Of a stretch of DNA of 64,000 nucleotides, positions 29,821-40,957 are shown in pieces. The stretch covers positions 10,445,479-10,509,478 of the forward strand of contig CM036245.1 in NCBI GenBank assembly GCA_020698575.1, written 5' to 3'. Made by a program: the position numbers and the translations under genes. This DNA comes from Bostrychus sinensis. Its lineage: Eukaryota; Chordata; Actinopteri; Gobiiformes; Eleotridae. A model generated the notes under the pieces. The model was given only the letters and a program-made list of their open reading frames with translations. It had not been told where the DNA came from and did no database searches. The stretch's first letter is position 1; the number at the start of each line of letters is the position of its first letter.

Positions 29821-30510
29821 TTGTGTTAGTAGCCGGGACGTTTGGTGTGTAAGGGGGTCCATATTTTGCAGCTGATGATAACACACTACATTATGAGCAC
29901 CAAAGACACAGGTGGCTAACTTGGCCAAAGCCAGAAAGATAAAATGTTAGCAGTGACTTAGCGACGTCGTACATTATCAGTCTGTAATGTCTCCTGTTGG
30001 GAGCGACTTTCAGGAGAATATTTGGAGGTGATTGGATAAAGCGCCGCTATGAAGCTAAAAAACAAATCACTACAGTAGGAAAATGTCATAATAAAAGCAT
30101 TGTTGGACATTTTTTGCTGTTTTTGTAAATGTACAGCAGCATACATGAGGGTTTTCTGCATCTGCAATCATTGAGAGTCTGAGATGATGGATTTCTGTGA
30201 GTTTGGCGAATCACAAATTAGACTCAGATTTAGAGAGACTTTCTGGATCCACAAGGGAAATTACTTGGTCACAGTAGCTCAATTTTGACAAAAAAACACA
30301 AGTAAAAGGTAAAATAGGTATAGAAGCAATAAAATACTATTAATAAAATACAACAGAATAGATTAAAACATATACAAGATTTGCATATTTACAAATCTAC
30401 AAAAAATAAGAATAGAAGTAAATATATAATAGGTAGATATACACTATATACAGCTTCCTGCAAGAGGAAAGCAGGTGGTCATAATGTTACGCCTGATTAA
30501 TGCACACAAT
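29821..30510. other. Unique DNA, then repeat fragments
   Basis: 29821-30234 shows nothing recognisable. 30240-30290 (GGATCCACAAGGGAAATTAC) resembles a common fish LINE-derived repeat. 30470-30505 (CAGGTGGTCATAATGTTACG) is a lone Tc1 terminus. Confidence 0.4.
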
Positions 30511-30648
30511 GGGAAAATAATATATAACATTTTATATCTAGTAAATAATGGTCGAGGATGCTTTGTGTGTAAAGGTAATGGCAACACATTTGTGTCTCGA
30601 AGACTTAGACGCTTGTTTCTCAAATACTTGGAAGCATCCCATGGTGTA

Positions 30649-30962
30649 CTCAAAAATTTGGGTCCGAGGCCACCAAGTTACTGCAGGGGGGCCCCTAGAG
30701 GTTGTCTATATTAAGTACAGAAAAAAAAATAATAATAAAAAAGAAATTGAGGTTGAAATAAAGTACAGTTATATACTTGTTTAAAAATATTACTTTAAAA
30801 CAATTCTAGCCAAAAGTCAATGTTTTGTCTTTTAATAAGAAATGCTTGAGGGAAAAACATGAAGTAGTTTTTAGAATAAGTTCAAGTTTTATTGTTGGTG
30901 GTCCGCCAGGATTTTTGGAAATTTAAGGGGGCCTTGACACTCTTGACTTTGGGAATGGCTGA
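30649..30962 (+). mobile_element. hAT family H, copy 3
   Basis: Matches 17381-17676 through GGTTGTCTATATTAAGTAC, TACAGTTATATACTTGTTT and GACTTTGGGAATGGCTG, with a decayed left end. No target duplication could be confirmed. Confidence 0.65.
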
Positions 30963-31398
30963 AACAAGTAATCAGTTTAAGGAAAATACAATTTATAAGA
31001 TTAAGGCAAAAATGTTAAAATAATAAATCGTTCATACAATAAAATAGTAACAGACATGGTATTTCACTTGGTATTTCATTTCACTCTTTTTTGGCAATAG
31101 TAAAAAAAAAAAAAAAAACAGTTTGAGAACCGCTGACTTAGACCACTTTACACCTAAAGAATAAAAATAAGCTGATTAAATCTAAAAATAATCGAAAACT
31201 CATTTACCTCAGAGGAAGTGTTGGACCACATTAATTAAAAGGAGTCATTTTCTAACCTTCCCAGTTACACAACATGAGCTAAAATCCAGTGTCTCTGCTG
31301 TCCCGCCCCTCCTCCGCGCTCACTCGGTGACCCTTTGATCCGCGGGTCAATCCGTCTGTTAGCAGAGCCCCTTGACCTCTGCCTGACTGTTGATGCAT
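30963..31398. other. AT-rich then GC-richer unique DNA
   Basis: Poly-A near 31105. No gene supported. Confidence 0.35.
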
Positions 31399-31403
31399 GC
31401 ACA

Positions 31404-31455
<52 letters not shown>
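31399..31455. repeat. (CA)n microsatellite
   Basis: About 28 CA dinucleotides with one CC interruption. ORFs encoding Cys-Val or His-Thr runs here are artefacts. Confidence 0.97.
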
Positions 31456-31458
<3 letters not shown>

Positions 31459-31714
31459 CACCTCAGGAGCATATACTGTATACTGCCACAGCGGAGGATT
31501 ACTGGGGCGTTAGTGATGTAAAACATTCCTGGCCTGTATTCTAAAATAACTCACCTCGGGCAGCGGTGTAATCCTCTGTAGGGTTTCCGCTCGGGCCCTT
31601 ACTAAGCTCGACCAAGTTCTGGCTGCAGTCTTTGTGTGAGTGGATGAGAATCTACTGCTGGACGAGTATTACAGTAATCCCATTTTAAATTGACCTATTG
31701 TGCTCTTGTCTATT

Positions 31715-32065
31715 TTTTTTTTCCTTCAAGGGTCGCCACAGCAATGCACCTGCCTCCGTCTCATCCCATCCTCTTCTCACAGCAACTAACTTCATGTCTT
31801 CTCTCACAAAATCCATAAATCCCCTCTTTGGTCCTCCTCTGGGCTTCCTGGCTGGTTGCATTAACCTCAGCATCCTTCTACTCATATATTCACAATCCCT
31901 CCTCTGTACATGTCCAGACCAGCTCAGTCTGACCTACCATTTTGTCTCCAAAGCGTCCCACATGAGCTGTCCTTCTGACGTTCTCATTCCTAATCCTGTC
32001 CATCCTCGTCATGAACAAAGAGAACCTCAACATCTTCAGCTGTGCTACCTGTCTTCTCCTGAGAA
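31715..32065 (-). pseudogene. RTE-type LINE reverse transcriptase C-terminus, fragment
   Basis: On the minus strand the frame includes GGPKRGFMDFVREDMKL, matching the 'RGRPKRRWMDCVKEDM' type C-terminus known for RTE/BovB-like ORF2 proteins. The rest of the frame is broken. The plus strand shows the familiar complement (GTCCTCCTCTGGGCTTCCTG, CATGTCCAGACC). 5'-truncated, dead copy. Confidence 0.7.
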
Positions 32066-32262
32066 TAAGCGATAGACTTTATTCAATAATCTATTTTGAG
32101 AGGCCAGAGCGCTAACCACTCTGCTACAGTGCACCTGGGTTTTATAGTGGCAAATTGGTCCAGTTTTATACAAAAGTAAAAACATAAAAACAATAAAAGT
32201 AAAAACTCTTGCAGGGTGATGGGGTTGGGATTAGCACCAGAACAGAAAATTTAAAAGCTATA

Positions 32263-32782
32263 TTAAAGGTCCCATGCTATGCTTTTTTCAGGCTTTGTGA
32301 AATAGTTTTGGACACCTTTGCATTAGTATTTTTTTAGTTATAACTTAAAAAACTTTTACCAACTTACTTAAATTGATACTTTGACTTTGCAGAGAACACT
32401 TGGAATAGGTGTCTGTCGCCCCCTGCTGGCAACAATAATAGACAGAGCATAAAACAACTTTTTAGCACAGCTTTTAGCAACATGAGGTTAACAGATACAT
32501 AAATGAGCTTCGTAACGACAGCATTTTAAGCACTGACATTATCAGAATGAGTTTGGTGACAAGGTAGGGATTTAGAAAAGCGCACGAGCACTTCCTGTGT
32601 CTACGTAAAGCTGTGAGACCGAGCGTTTCCAGCTCTTGAGAAGGGACGGCATCACCATACAGAATTACTCATATGTGAATAAAACAAAATACTACTCCAG
32701 GTATGTTTTAAAGGTGCAAACAACCCTATAACATGGTTAAAAGCTCAAAGAAATCGATTTAGCAGAATAAGGGACCTTTAAA
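32263..32782 (-). mobile_element. MITE family C, copy 2
   Basis: Ends TTAAAGGTCCCATGCTATGC and AGAATAAGGGACCTTTAA are inverted over the first 11 bases (TTAAAGGTCCC). In reverse it shares AACATACCTGGAGTAGTATT and TTTAACCATGTTAT with copy 1. The interior holds CGCCCCCTGCTGGCAAC. Confidence 0.75.
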
Positions 32783-32799
32783 ATCTAACGTGTCAACCC

Positions 32800-33290
32800 A
32801 GTTTCAGCATCGTAAAATAAAAGCATCATTATCTGGTCCTTTACAAGACCCTTGGACCACAATTAGTGCAGCGCTGTGTTTTGGCACTCCCCTATCTCCC
32901 ACATTATCTCCGACACGCTGACAGCCCCCTGGAGGCGCGCAAACTTCTCCCCTCTTCCTTATCAGCGGCGCATTATCAGAGCTACTGTATTGTTGTGAAT
33001 GGGCAGCCCGTTCCCAGCCTAATAGTCTGCCTAAGTGATTTTGTCTTTGTCCTTTTGTGTCCTTGCCTTTCAATCAAGCGCCGCTGATTGCAATCTAGCC
33101 AACCAGGTGAGTGGATTCGTCAGGCCGCTGACAAGTGGCAGCCGAAATGGGGCAGATCTGTTATCTCTCTGGGACTTCCTGGATTAATTGAGATGGTTAA
33201 GTGTAACAGAAGGAAGCAGGCATCGAGACGACACTTAAGGAAGGTGGGACGGATACAGTGGGTTTTTGATGTGGAAAGAATTTGACTTAT
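32800..33290. promoter_or_regulatory. Candidate conserved non-coding block
   Basis: Unique DNA with paired GATA-type sites (CTTATCAGCGGCGCATTATC), AATCAAGCGCCGCTGATTGC and GGATTAATTGAGATGG. No supported coding exon. Enhancer function is an inference from motif density. 33291-33467 has nothing notable. Confidence 0.3.
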
Positions 33291-33467
33291 TGTTGTAGGT
33301 ATTACAGTTGAATACTCAGTAGAAACCCTATAATATCATAAAAATCATCCCAGACACTGTTTATTTCACATCTGTTGCTGCTGCTTGGGTTGCTAATTGA
33401 AACTTTCCTCATAACCCCAAAGACCACTCTAAAAATCATCACAAGTAGCTCCTTTATATGTATTTTT

Positions 33468-33857
33468 AAACTAAACCAAGGGAATGCAACACTAAAGAAC
33501 GACTAAACCAGGACTAAACCAGGTCTAAAACCAGAACTAAACCAGCCTGGACAAAACTAGGAACAAACCAGGTCTAAACCCAGGCTAAACAAGGTCTAAA
33601 TCAGGACTAAAAGAGGACTAAGCTGGGTCCAAATCAGGACAAAACCAGAACTAACCCAGGATTACACCAAAGGAATGCAAGACTAAAGAACTACTAAACC
33701 AGGACTAAACCAGGTCTAAAACCAGGACTAAACCAGGAACAAACCAGGCCTAAACCAGGTGTTTTAAACCATGTCTAAACCAGGATTAAGCCAGGTCCAA
33801 ACCAGGACTAAAGGAGGTCCTGGGGGTACACAAGACCAAAAAGGTTGAGAACCACTG
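33468..33857 (-). mobile_element. hAT-like left end with minisatellite array 8 (inverted twin of array 7)
   Basis: Reverse complement of 21498-21889, with about two differences noticed over the roughly 350-bp array. Array spans 33468-33813. The hAT end GGTTGAGAACCACTG is at 33843-33857. Here the match stops inside the array at 33468 and the far hAT end is absent, so this copy is truncated. Confidence 0.8.
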
Positions 33858-34100
33858 CCATAAGGGGCAACTGAGAGAACTGCTAACATCCTGGAAGTGA
33901 ATCCCTCCTTCATGTGGTTCTCCCTGAAGTTTCTCGTTTTCCCATGCACAGCTGGGTTTCTTTGAGTTTTTCTTTACCAAGAAGGAGGCTCCAAGGACAG
34001 GGGATGTCCTGGGACTGTATATGCCTATTTACTGTTCATGTATATTGCTGTTAAGCTCTTTGAGGCTACTGCTGTCATATTGGGTTATATAAATATTATT
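33858..34100 (+). mobile_element. L2-type LINE 3' tail, twin of 21289-21497
   Basis: Contains CTGGGTTTCTTTGAGTTTTT, GGACAGGGGATGTCCTGGG and AAGCTCTTTGAGGCTACTGC, then a TTATATAAATATT end typical of L2-like 3' tails. Identical by eye to the copy at 21.3 kb over about 200 bp. 34101-34253 is unclassified. Confidence 0.7.
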
Positions 34101-34253
34101 TCTTTCAATTGTTTGACTCACTTCCCTTCAATTAAAATGCATTACAGAGCCATCAAAAGTGTCTTGTGTCTGGTCTTCCAAGGATGGTCTGTATGTCAGG
34201 ACATCTGTCACATAAAAGTGTCAGATGCTGTTTACAGGAGATGTTGTTGGTGT

Positions 34254-35250
34254 CATAGTGTGACAAAACTGTGGTATGGGTCTGACTGGTGGTATGTGGG
34301 CTTTTTTCTGGTGGTACTCAGGAGACTTTTGCAGTTCAAGTCCTGATTTAGTTTCATTTAGAGCCAGTTTTAGTCCTGCTCTGGTTAGGAAGGAGGTTTG
34401 GACCACTGCTTAGTCACAGTTTAGTTCTAGTTTAGCCCTGGGTTAGTTTGGGTCCTGGTTTAGTCCTGGTGTGGCCCAGGTTAAGTCCTGTTTTGGTTTA
34501 GTCCAGGGTTAGTTGTAGTTTAGTACTGTTTTAATCTGAGTTAAGTTCTGGTTTACTTTGGATTAGGCCCTTTTTAGTCCTAGTTTAGTTCTAGGTTAGT
34601 TTGGGTTAAGTTCTGGTTTATTTTCAGTTTAATGCTTTTTAGTCCGGGTTAAGTCCTCTTTAGTGACAGTTTAGTTCTGGTTTAGTCCAGGGTTTGGGTT
34701 AAATCCTGGTTTAGTTGAGGGTTAGTCCTAGTTTAGTACTGTTTCAGTCTGGGTTAAGTCCTGGTTTACTTTGTGTTAGGTCCTGTTTAGTACTTGGTCC
34801 TGCTTTATTCCTGGTTTTAATCCTAGTTTAGTCTGGGTTAAGTCCTGGTTTAGTCCTAGATTAGTATTGTTGTAGTCCGGGTTAAGTCCTGGTTTAGTCC
34901 TGGTTTAGCCCAGGTTAAGTCCTGTTCTGGTTTAGTCCTTAGTTAGTCCTAGTTTACTAATGTTTTACTCCAAGTTAAGTCCTGGTTTACTTTGGGTAAG
35001 ATCCTGTTTAACTCCAGTTTAGTCATAGGTTAATTTGGGTTAAGTCCAAGATTAGTCCGGGTTTATTCCTAGTTTAGTAATGTTTTAGTCTGAGTTAAGA
35101 CCTGTTCAGTCACAGTTTAGCTCTGGTTTAGTCCTGGGTTAGTGTGGGTTGAGTCCTGGTTTTGTCCGGGTTAAGTCCTGGTTTATTCCATAGTTTAGTC
35201 CAGGTAAGGTTCTGTTTTAAGCCTGGTTTAGGCCTGGTTTAGCCCTTTCT
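34254..35250 (+). mobile_element. hAT-like left end with minisatellite array 9
   Basis: Left part AAAACTGTGGTATGGG and CTGGTGGTACTCAGGAGAC is a decayed version of the end seen at 12910. The array (34341-35247) is the most divergent dialect, rich in GGGTTAAGTCCTGG and GGTTAGTTTGGG. No right end found, so probably the oldest array. Confidence 0.65.
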
Positions 35251-35616
35251 TTGGCCAAGCGTTAGGCTAATTTTAATTTTTTAGACCTGGTATACGTAAA
35301 AACAAATCTTTTCTGTGGTTCATGGGAAGAGTCAGTGTGCCCCGCTGTGGACGAGAGCTCATCTGAAGTAGCATGCAGAAAAGTCATTTTTAAACTCCGC
35401 TGTCCCGTATGTGGCCTGTTTGCCCTTAGGCTCAGCTTGGCCTGGCATTTACATACCACAGCACGTGCACTGGGACAGAAATACTCCCATACTCACACAT
35501 ATCACCATGCAGTATAATTCACCAGGGGGAAAAAGGTCCACATTTGGAAAGTAAGTTACAGTAATGTGTAAAATTATCAGTGAGGTGTGAAAATGCTATT
35601 AACTAAGTGAGCGTTG
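35251..35616. other. Unique-looking DNA
   Basis: No supported gene or repeat. ORFs on both strands share no recognisable domain. Confidence 0.3.
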
Positions 35617-36125
35617 TAAAGGGTATATTAAGCAAAATCTACTTTTCTGAGCTTTCTACCATGTTACAATGCTTTTCCCTCATCAATACCATCCCTGGAG
35701 TTGTATTTTGCTTCATTCTCTCCTGTTCAAGTAATCCTTTATTCCCTGGCACAGCCGTTCTGAGGCCTCAAAACGTTTGGTTGTACATTCTTTCGCCTCT
35801 CCCCAAAATCCCCGCCCACTCCAGGAAGCACTGACCAATCAACAAGCCCTCTACATCCAGTCTGCTCTCATTCATTTATCAATGATTTCTCACAGACATT
35901 TTTCATTTTGTAATAAAATGGCATCATACAAAAAGTTTAAGGAAGTGAACAGCTTTTTCTTCTTCAAATTATGTTCAAAAAACTCTCCTAAAGTACAGTA
36001 CTTCATAAAAAACCTTCTCTTTTAGTCACATAATGTTTTTTTAAAGATGTAAAGTGCACTGCTGTTCTAGAGGTGACCAAAATTGGTTTAAAAAGATAAA
36101 TAAAAGTATCATATATCACCTTTAA
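35617..36125 (+). mobile_element. MITE family C, copy 3
   Basis: Starts TAAAGGGTATATTAAGCAAA and ends ATATATCACCTTTAAAG. Shares GAGCTTTCTACCATGTTAC and CCTGGAGTTGTATTTTG with the other copies. Confidence 0.6.
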
Positions 36126-36189
36126 AGAATTATGTACCATTTTGAGCTGTGGACCAAAAATATTAAGTTTACTCACCAAAAGAACAAGT

Positions 36190-36442
36190 GATTGGTTTTA
36201 GTAGATTTTATAGTATAAGGAATTGTGAATAGAAAAAGCATTTTCCCCGGAACTAGAAGATCTTCCAGTTTAAATCCTGATCTGGGCAATTTGTCTTAAC
36301 CATTTCCAGATAGGACCAGTGCTTTGGCAGAGGCACAGATTTGATTTTTCTTTTTTCCTTTTCTGTTATTTTGTGTATTTTGGTACATCGATGCACCTTT
36401 CTGTGTTCATTGCCTTTTTAAAAACCTGCAGACTTTTGCACA
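36190..36442 (+). repeat. SINE-like family F, copy 2
   Basis: Decayed head, then CTTTGGCAGAGGCACAGATT, GTACATCGATGCACCTTTCT and AAAAACCTGCAGACTTTTGC, in the same order as 61150-61250 and the complement of 111-210. Confidence 0.5.
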
Positions 36443-36870
36443 TGTGGTCGTTCGCTCATGCGTCTGATCTGCTGACACACAAACACAGTGAGGCACAGTC
36501 TAAACTCTGAAACCAGGACTGCACAGATGCGGTTTTCTGAAGTTGTTCACTGTCATTCTTGACGGATGACAAATGGTATCTCCTCCTCCCCACGAGCTAT
36601 TCTCTCTCTTTTCTCCAACTTCCCTAAACACTGTAAAACTGAAGAATGCAACACGGCGGGTGCCACATCTGGCAGTTTCCCAAATGGCCACTAGGGACTG
36701 GGAGGGTGAGTCAGACTAATGCTACATTCATGTGGTCCTGGGGCAAGTGGAAATATGGGGAGACACAAGCAAAACACTTTATTTTTTTGTCAAACATGAG
36801 GTTTTGGTCCATGCAGTTTGCCCCCTTAACACGTAGCTTTAACACTGAAATAAAGAACATGAATTATGAA
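36443..36870. other. Unique-looking DNA
   Basis: Short ORFs with no recognisable domain. No other feature. Confidence 0.3.
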
Positions 36871-37245
36871 TGTGAACGTGTTGTGTGTTGTGTGTTTGGT
36901 GAAGGTTGGAGAGGCAGTAGGCACGTAATGGCTGCCACGTCTTTGTCAGTCTGCCCCAGCTAGTCTGGCTGGGCAGACTTTCTTTGTGAAAGCAGGAGAG
37001 TCTGGTATCCTCAGCCACAGCAAGCCGTTTCCCCTCAGTCGTTTTGGAGCTGGCCTATCACAGTCATTTATCTGCAGCATGGCATATTGTGGTGTTTTAT
37101 GGCAAAACCAGAAACAAGTCAACTGTGATTGTTCCACCCATAGAAATGAAACTCAGGTGAAGGGATACCACACTGACTTCTTTGTTGCTATGGCTGTCCA
37201 GGCTACTATGCCAGGCAGCTATGGCTACAGAAGTCCTTCTCCCCA
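36871..37245 (+). repeat. Family E copy
   Basis: TGTGTGTTTGGTGAAGGTTG, CAGTCTGCCCCAGC, CCCTCAGTCGTTTTGGAGCT and TTTTATGGCAAAACCAGAAAC match family E pieces at 58.9-59.27, 23.0 and 1.7 kb. Confidence 0.5.
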
Positions 37246-37249
37246 CCAT

Positions 37250-37609
37250 AAAAGGTATGGTCCCATCCTACCTTAGTGATGTTATAGTGTTGTACCAAGC
37301 AGAGTACTGCACTCACAAAATGCAGGGCTAGTGGTTCCCAGGGTTTCTAAAAGTACAGCTGGAGGTAGAGCCTTTAGTTACCAAGCTCCTGTTTTATGGA
37401 CTCAGCTTCCAGCTCATGTTAGAGAGGCAGACACAGTCTCTACATTTAAGGTTAGGCTTAAAACGTTTGCCTTTGAAAAAGCTTATGGTCAGGCCAGGGT
37501 TAACTCCACAGCTGAAGCTGCTCTAGGAGCTAGAAGCTGGGGGAAGTATGGTGCACTGACCTCTGACCTTTGGTTTCATCTGCTGCTCCTCTTCTATCAA
37601 TGTCATTAA
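37250..37609 (+). pseudogene. L2-type LINE ORF2 C-terminus, broken
   Basis: A frame with FSYQAPVLWTQLPAHVR and FKVRLKTFAFEKAYG matches the conserved C-terminal block of L2/Maui-type ORF2 ('AF...APkLWNsLP..iR...FKs.LKT..F'). Just upstream another phase reads SYLSDVIVLYQAEYCT, then a stop, consistent with the preceding L2 motif. At least one frameshift and one stop, so a dead, 5'-truncated copy. Confidence 0.75.
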
Positions 37610-38153
37610 TATAATCTAATATTCTATATCTCCAATCAGTTCATTGCTGTTCACAGGTTGTCCCTCTGCCCCCCTCCCCTCTGGGGGAGTGGGGACTGTT
37701 TCAGATGCCTGGCTGCTGGCAGATGTCCCAGTGATGTCTGGACCTTAACTGACCCCACCTGTCCTGACCTGTGGGCCCTCAACCTCACCTCTATGGACTT
37801 CCCGGACCTCTTCCTGGACCCCTACCTCACCCTCACTCCCCTGTCTGGATGAGGCCCACCTGCTGCATCCTTACAGACCTGAACTATGATCCTATAGTTG
37901 AGCAAATGGACTAACACATTTTGGCTGTCCGTCCTGGCAGAGGATCTCTCCTTCAATATGGTCTCCATAAGGTTTCTTCTTTTTTTTCCCACAGCTGGGT
38001 TTTTTTTAGGAGGAGGGGTGTCAGGACATGGGTGTCCTGGGTCTGTTTAGTTTAGTGTAGTTATTGTTTGTGTTGATTGAGTGTTTGATTAACTGTTGTG
38101 AAGCTCTTTGGGGTGACTGTTGTTGTGATACTGAATTGTTGAATTGAATTGAA
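37610..38153 (+). mobile_element. L2-type LINE 3' UTR
   Basis: Continues the ORF2 remnant: CCCACAGCTGGGTTTTTTTT, GTCAGGACATGGGTGTCC, AAGCTCTTTGGGGTGACTG and a terminal GAATTGAATTGAA, all typical of fish L2 3' ends. It is a different subfamily from the tails at 21.3 and 33.9 kb. Confidence 0.75.
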
Positions 38154-39011
38154 GTATAGAGTGACTGGGGAGAAAATGAATAATGCTTTGTGTGTCAAGG
38201 TGTTACAATGCATTGTTAGGTACATCACAGAAGACAGATTTACATTACCTTTGTATATAATTTACCTTTAGTACATTTCAGTAAAGCATAAAATGTTAAA
38301 CATTTTCAGAAAAACAGGTTCACTGACCAATGTTAACCCACTTGCCAGCTGCACTGGGCTGTACTCCTTGGCCTCTCACTGCCTCCTGTGCCCGAATGTG
38401 CTCCTCTCCACCAGTTTCCAGAATCAGAAACCTGTGGTCCTTGCTCTGAGCCAAATCATCTGTGAAATGACCGCGGCGTGTTTAGGTTATTGCCCTGGGA
38501 ACGGGACACATCTGTTTATAAACGTGTGTGTCCTGCACGCATCTGGGCCGTCCCCTGCGGCGAGGTGCGTAAACGTCACCCTCGACTCACTGCCAACAGC
38601 GTGTGACAGTCGGGACCGCGTGGCAGCCATCTTCAGCTGAACCGTGTCGCCCCGGCTTCATCGCCCCACTCTTGTCTTAGCTCTGGCTCTTCTTAAACCT
38701 TGGGCCCTGATCTAACCCAACAGCAGTGAAAGTTATCGCTGACATGTGCGTCTCGGCTGTGGAGCTTTATGTGGCGAGGTTCAAGTGCGAGGCTCTTGTT
38801 GCTGAAGAGCTGCCATTATTTCTGACAGAGGAGACTTAACATGAGCACTGTTCTTTATGAGTGAAGTCTGTTATTCTCTCTGCTTTGTAAAAGGAGGAAA
38901 TATTTCTGTGCCACACATCATTCAGGTCTGACAAAAGCAGTTACCCTGAAAGTAAAAGATAAAGCTTGTCTTTGACCTTCTTTTTAACATAACTTATATT
39001 GGTTTTGCTAT
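38154..39011. other. Unique DNA with CpG-richer part
   Basis: 38470-38660 is CpG-rich (GTCCCCTGCGGCGAGGTGCG, GACCGCGTGGCAGCC). The 115-aa frame from 38293 has no recognisable domain. Could be regulatory or an undetected exon. Confidence 0.25.
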
Positions 39012-40029
39012 GTATAGTGGAAAAAATAAAAAATAAAAAATTGTTTCAATTGGTAACAAATGATTGAATTTGGTTTAGTCAGATTAACATTAAAGGTTTT
39101 GTCAAAGTGACTCTTTCCATCAGATTTAATTGAAATAATTACCTGATTCAAACTAAGCTAATATGAATAATATTATTTTATCTCTGAGTACAGCAATATT
39201 TTAAGTTAGGAAAATAGGAAATATTAAGTTGGGTTTACAAAAAATCACGTTGTCCTAAAGTTGCTTATTAGCTTGGCCTTTCAGACATTTTTTTTTCCTA
39301 TTCTATGCAAAGAAGTTAGTCTGGTACCTCTTTTCGCTAAAGTTTTGTTTCTGTGGCAGAACAATTACAAGCGGCGGAACGAAGGGCGGAACGTAAACAG
39401 TGCACCGGTGACCCAAACAAACATTGATTCCTGACTTCTTTTTCATAAAACAGCAGAATATGCTATAATATGAGCAGCTCTGAACCTATTTCTGAATGGG
39501 ACAGCAGCAGAAGCCAGCTGTCCCCATTAAAGCGTTTGTTAATCATCAGCTGTAAACTGGACTTAACTGTTGTTAAAAAGGCAACAAGACAAAGAAAAAA
39601 ATCACACACAGGACCGGACAAAAACAGACTTCAGCAGAATCAACAGGTGATGAAGAAAGGCACTAAATGCTGTTAATCAGGTCAGATAAGTTATTAAATT
39701 AGCTTGGTAACTAGTGCTACCTTGGTTAGCTTCTGCTTTTGTAAGACGAGCTGCAGATAAACGATTGTGATTGGCCAGTTCCAAATCAAACCAAAGAAAC
39801 GCTTTGCTCCAAGAGGAACCAGAGTGCTCTGCTTGCGAAAAGCAAGTAGGAGAGTCTGGCTCGCCAGGCTACTAGCTTATTAATTTGAATCAAATTAGAA
39901 TTTCAATTAAATCTGATGAAGAGTCACGTTGACAAAACCTTTAATGTTAATTTGAATAAACTAAATTCAATCAAGTGTTACCAATTGAAACAATTCAATT
40001 ATGTTAAACAGAACACTTTTTTCAGTGTA
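39012..40029. mobile_element. Long-inverted-repeat element split by a family E insertion
   Basis: Arms at 39043-39167 and about 39885-40003 are complements over roughly 120 bp (AACATTAAAGGTTTTGTCAA faces TTGACAAAACCTTTAATGTT). The right end ACTTTTTTCAGTGTATAAAT suggests a terminal CACTGAAAAAAGT. The interior includes the family E insertion. Confidence 0.7.
39258..39885 (-). mobile_element. Family E DNA transposon, full-length-looking
   Basis: Ends TAGCTTGGCCTTTCAGAC and its approximate complement GTCTGGCTCGCCAGGCTA. The interior has ACAGTGCACCGGTGACCCAAA and GGCGGAACGAAGGGCGGAACG, which on the minus strand match 1744-1830. A 68-codon frame from 39470 has no known domain. Confidence 0.5.
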
Positions 40030-40072
40030 TAAATAATATTCAAACAAATCTTATGCCATCCAAACCACAGCA

Positions 40073-40957
40073 TATACACCGACCAGACATAACTTTATAA
40101 TCACCTGCCTAATAGCGGTGGTCTTGTGTTATGACCTCCAATCTAATATGTGACACATATTGTGACAGATTTCTGTCAGAACCAGCATTAACTTCTTTAG
40201 CAATTTCAGCAACAGTAGCATACGTACATCACCTGTCACTATTGTTCCTTCCTTGTACTACTTTTGATAGATACTGACCAGCTGCACTTCTGGAGATTAA
40301 GATTAAGGTGGACTTTATTGCCTCCAATACAGACATGTGCTCTCTGCATTTGACCCATCCTTCAGTGGCACTGGGGCAAACTGTCAGGAGCAGTGGACAA
40401 CTGCAGGGCAGCACCCGAGGAACCTTCTCCAATTCTTGGTCCTGGAGTATCTAGCTGGAGGATTAGCCTGCTGTGCTCTGTTTTAGGTTGATGGTGGAAA
40501 CCAGAGCTAGAGAGAACATGCAAACTCCACACAGAAAAGCCACATGGTCCGGGATTCGAACCTGGGACCTTTTTGCCTCTTGCTGTGAAGGTAGAGTTCT
40601 AACAATGTTGCCACCGTGCTGCTTTTTGTGATATTTATTGAATTGTGCATTTTGCCAAACAATTGTTTATACAGATGCATTAGCATATGACGCACAATAC
40701 CATTTTATACAACTTCACCTCATCTTACTCCCTGCAATGGGCCAATAATAAAATAGCAGCAAATGGTATTCAAAGAAACAAAGAAAGAAGACAAAGAAGC
40801 ACGTTTTTTTTTCTGCTTCTAACACATAATTTCTGAGGACAAAATGTTCACTTGCTGCCAAATATCTCTCACCACTCATTAACAGGTGCCATTATGAAGA
40901 GATAATCTGTGTTATCCACCTGTCAGTGGTCATAATGTTATGCCTGATCGGTGTTTA
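40073..40957 (-). mobile_element. Tc1/mariner remnant split by a SINE-like insert
   Basis: Termini TATACACCGACCAGACATAA and GTTATGCCTGATCGGTGTTT. The pieces 40073-40285 and 40630-40957 are in minus orientation (TTAACTTCTTTAGCAATTTC, GATAGATACTGACCAG). Heavily mutated transposase-coding sequence with no open frame. Confidence 0.7.
40286..40630 (-). repeat. Fish SINE-like repeat inside Tc1
   Basis: AAGGTGGACTTTATTGCCTC and GCATTTGACCCATCCTTCAG at one end, and a tRNA-like head in reverse (GGGATTCGAACCTGGGACC; GCCACCGTGCTGC) at the other. A relative lies at 60432-60830. Confidence 0.6.

Noticed and set aside
31698..32075. 125-codon plus-strand frame as a gene
   Set aside because: It is the antisense of an RTE-type LINE reverse transcriptase C-terminus.
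21375..33980. Two pairs of nearly identical 61- and 64-residue frames that look like a conserved gene family
   Set aside because: They lie in the inverted L2 tail/hAT duplication, run into 11-bp repeats, and are conserved only because the whole DNA segment is.
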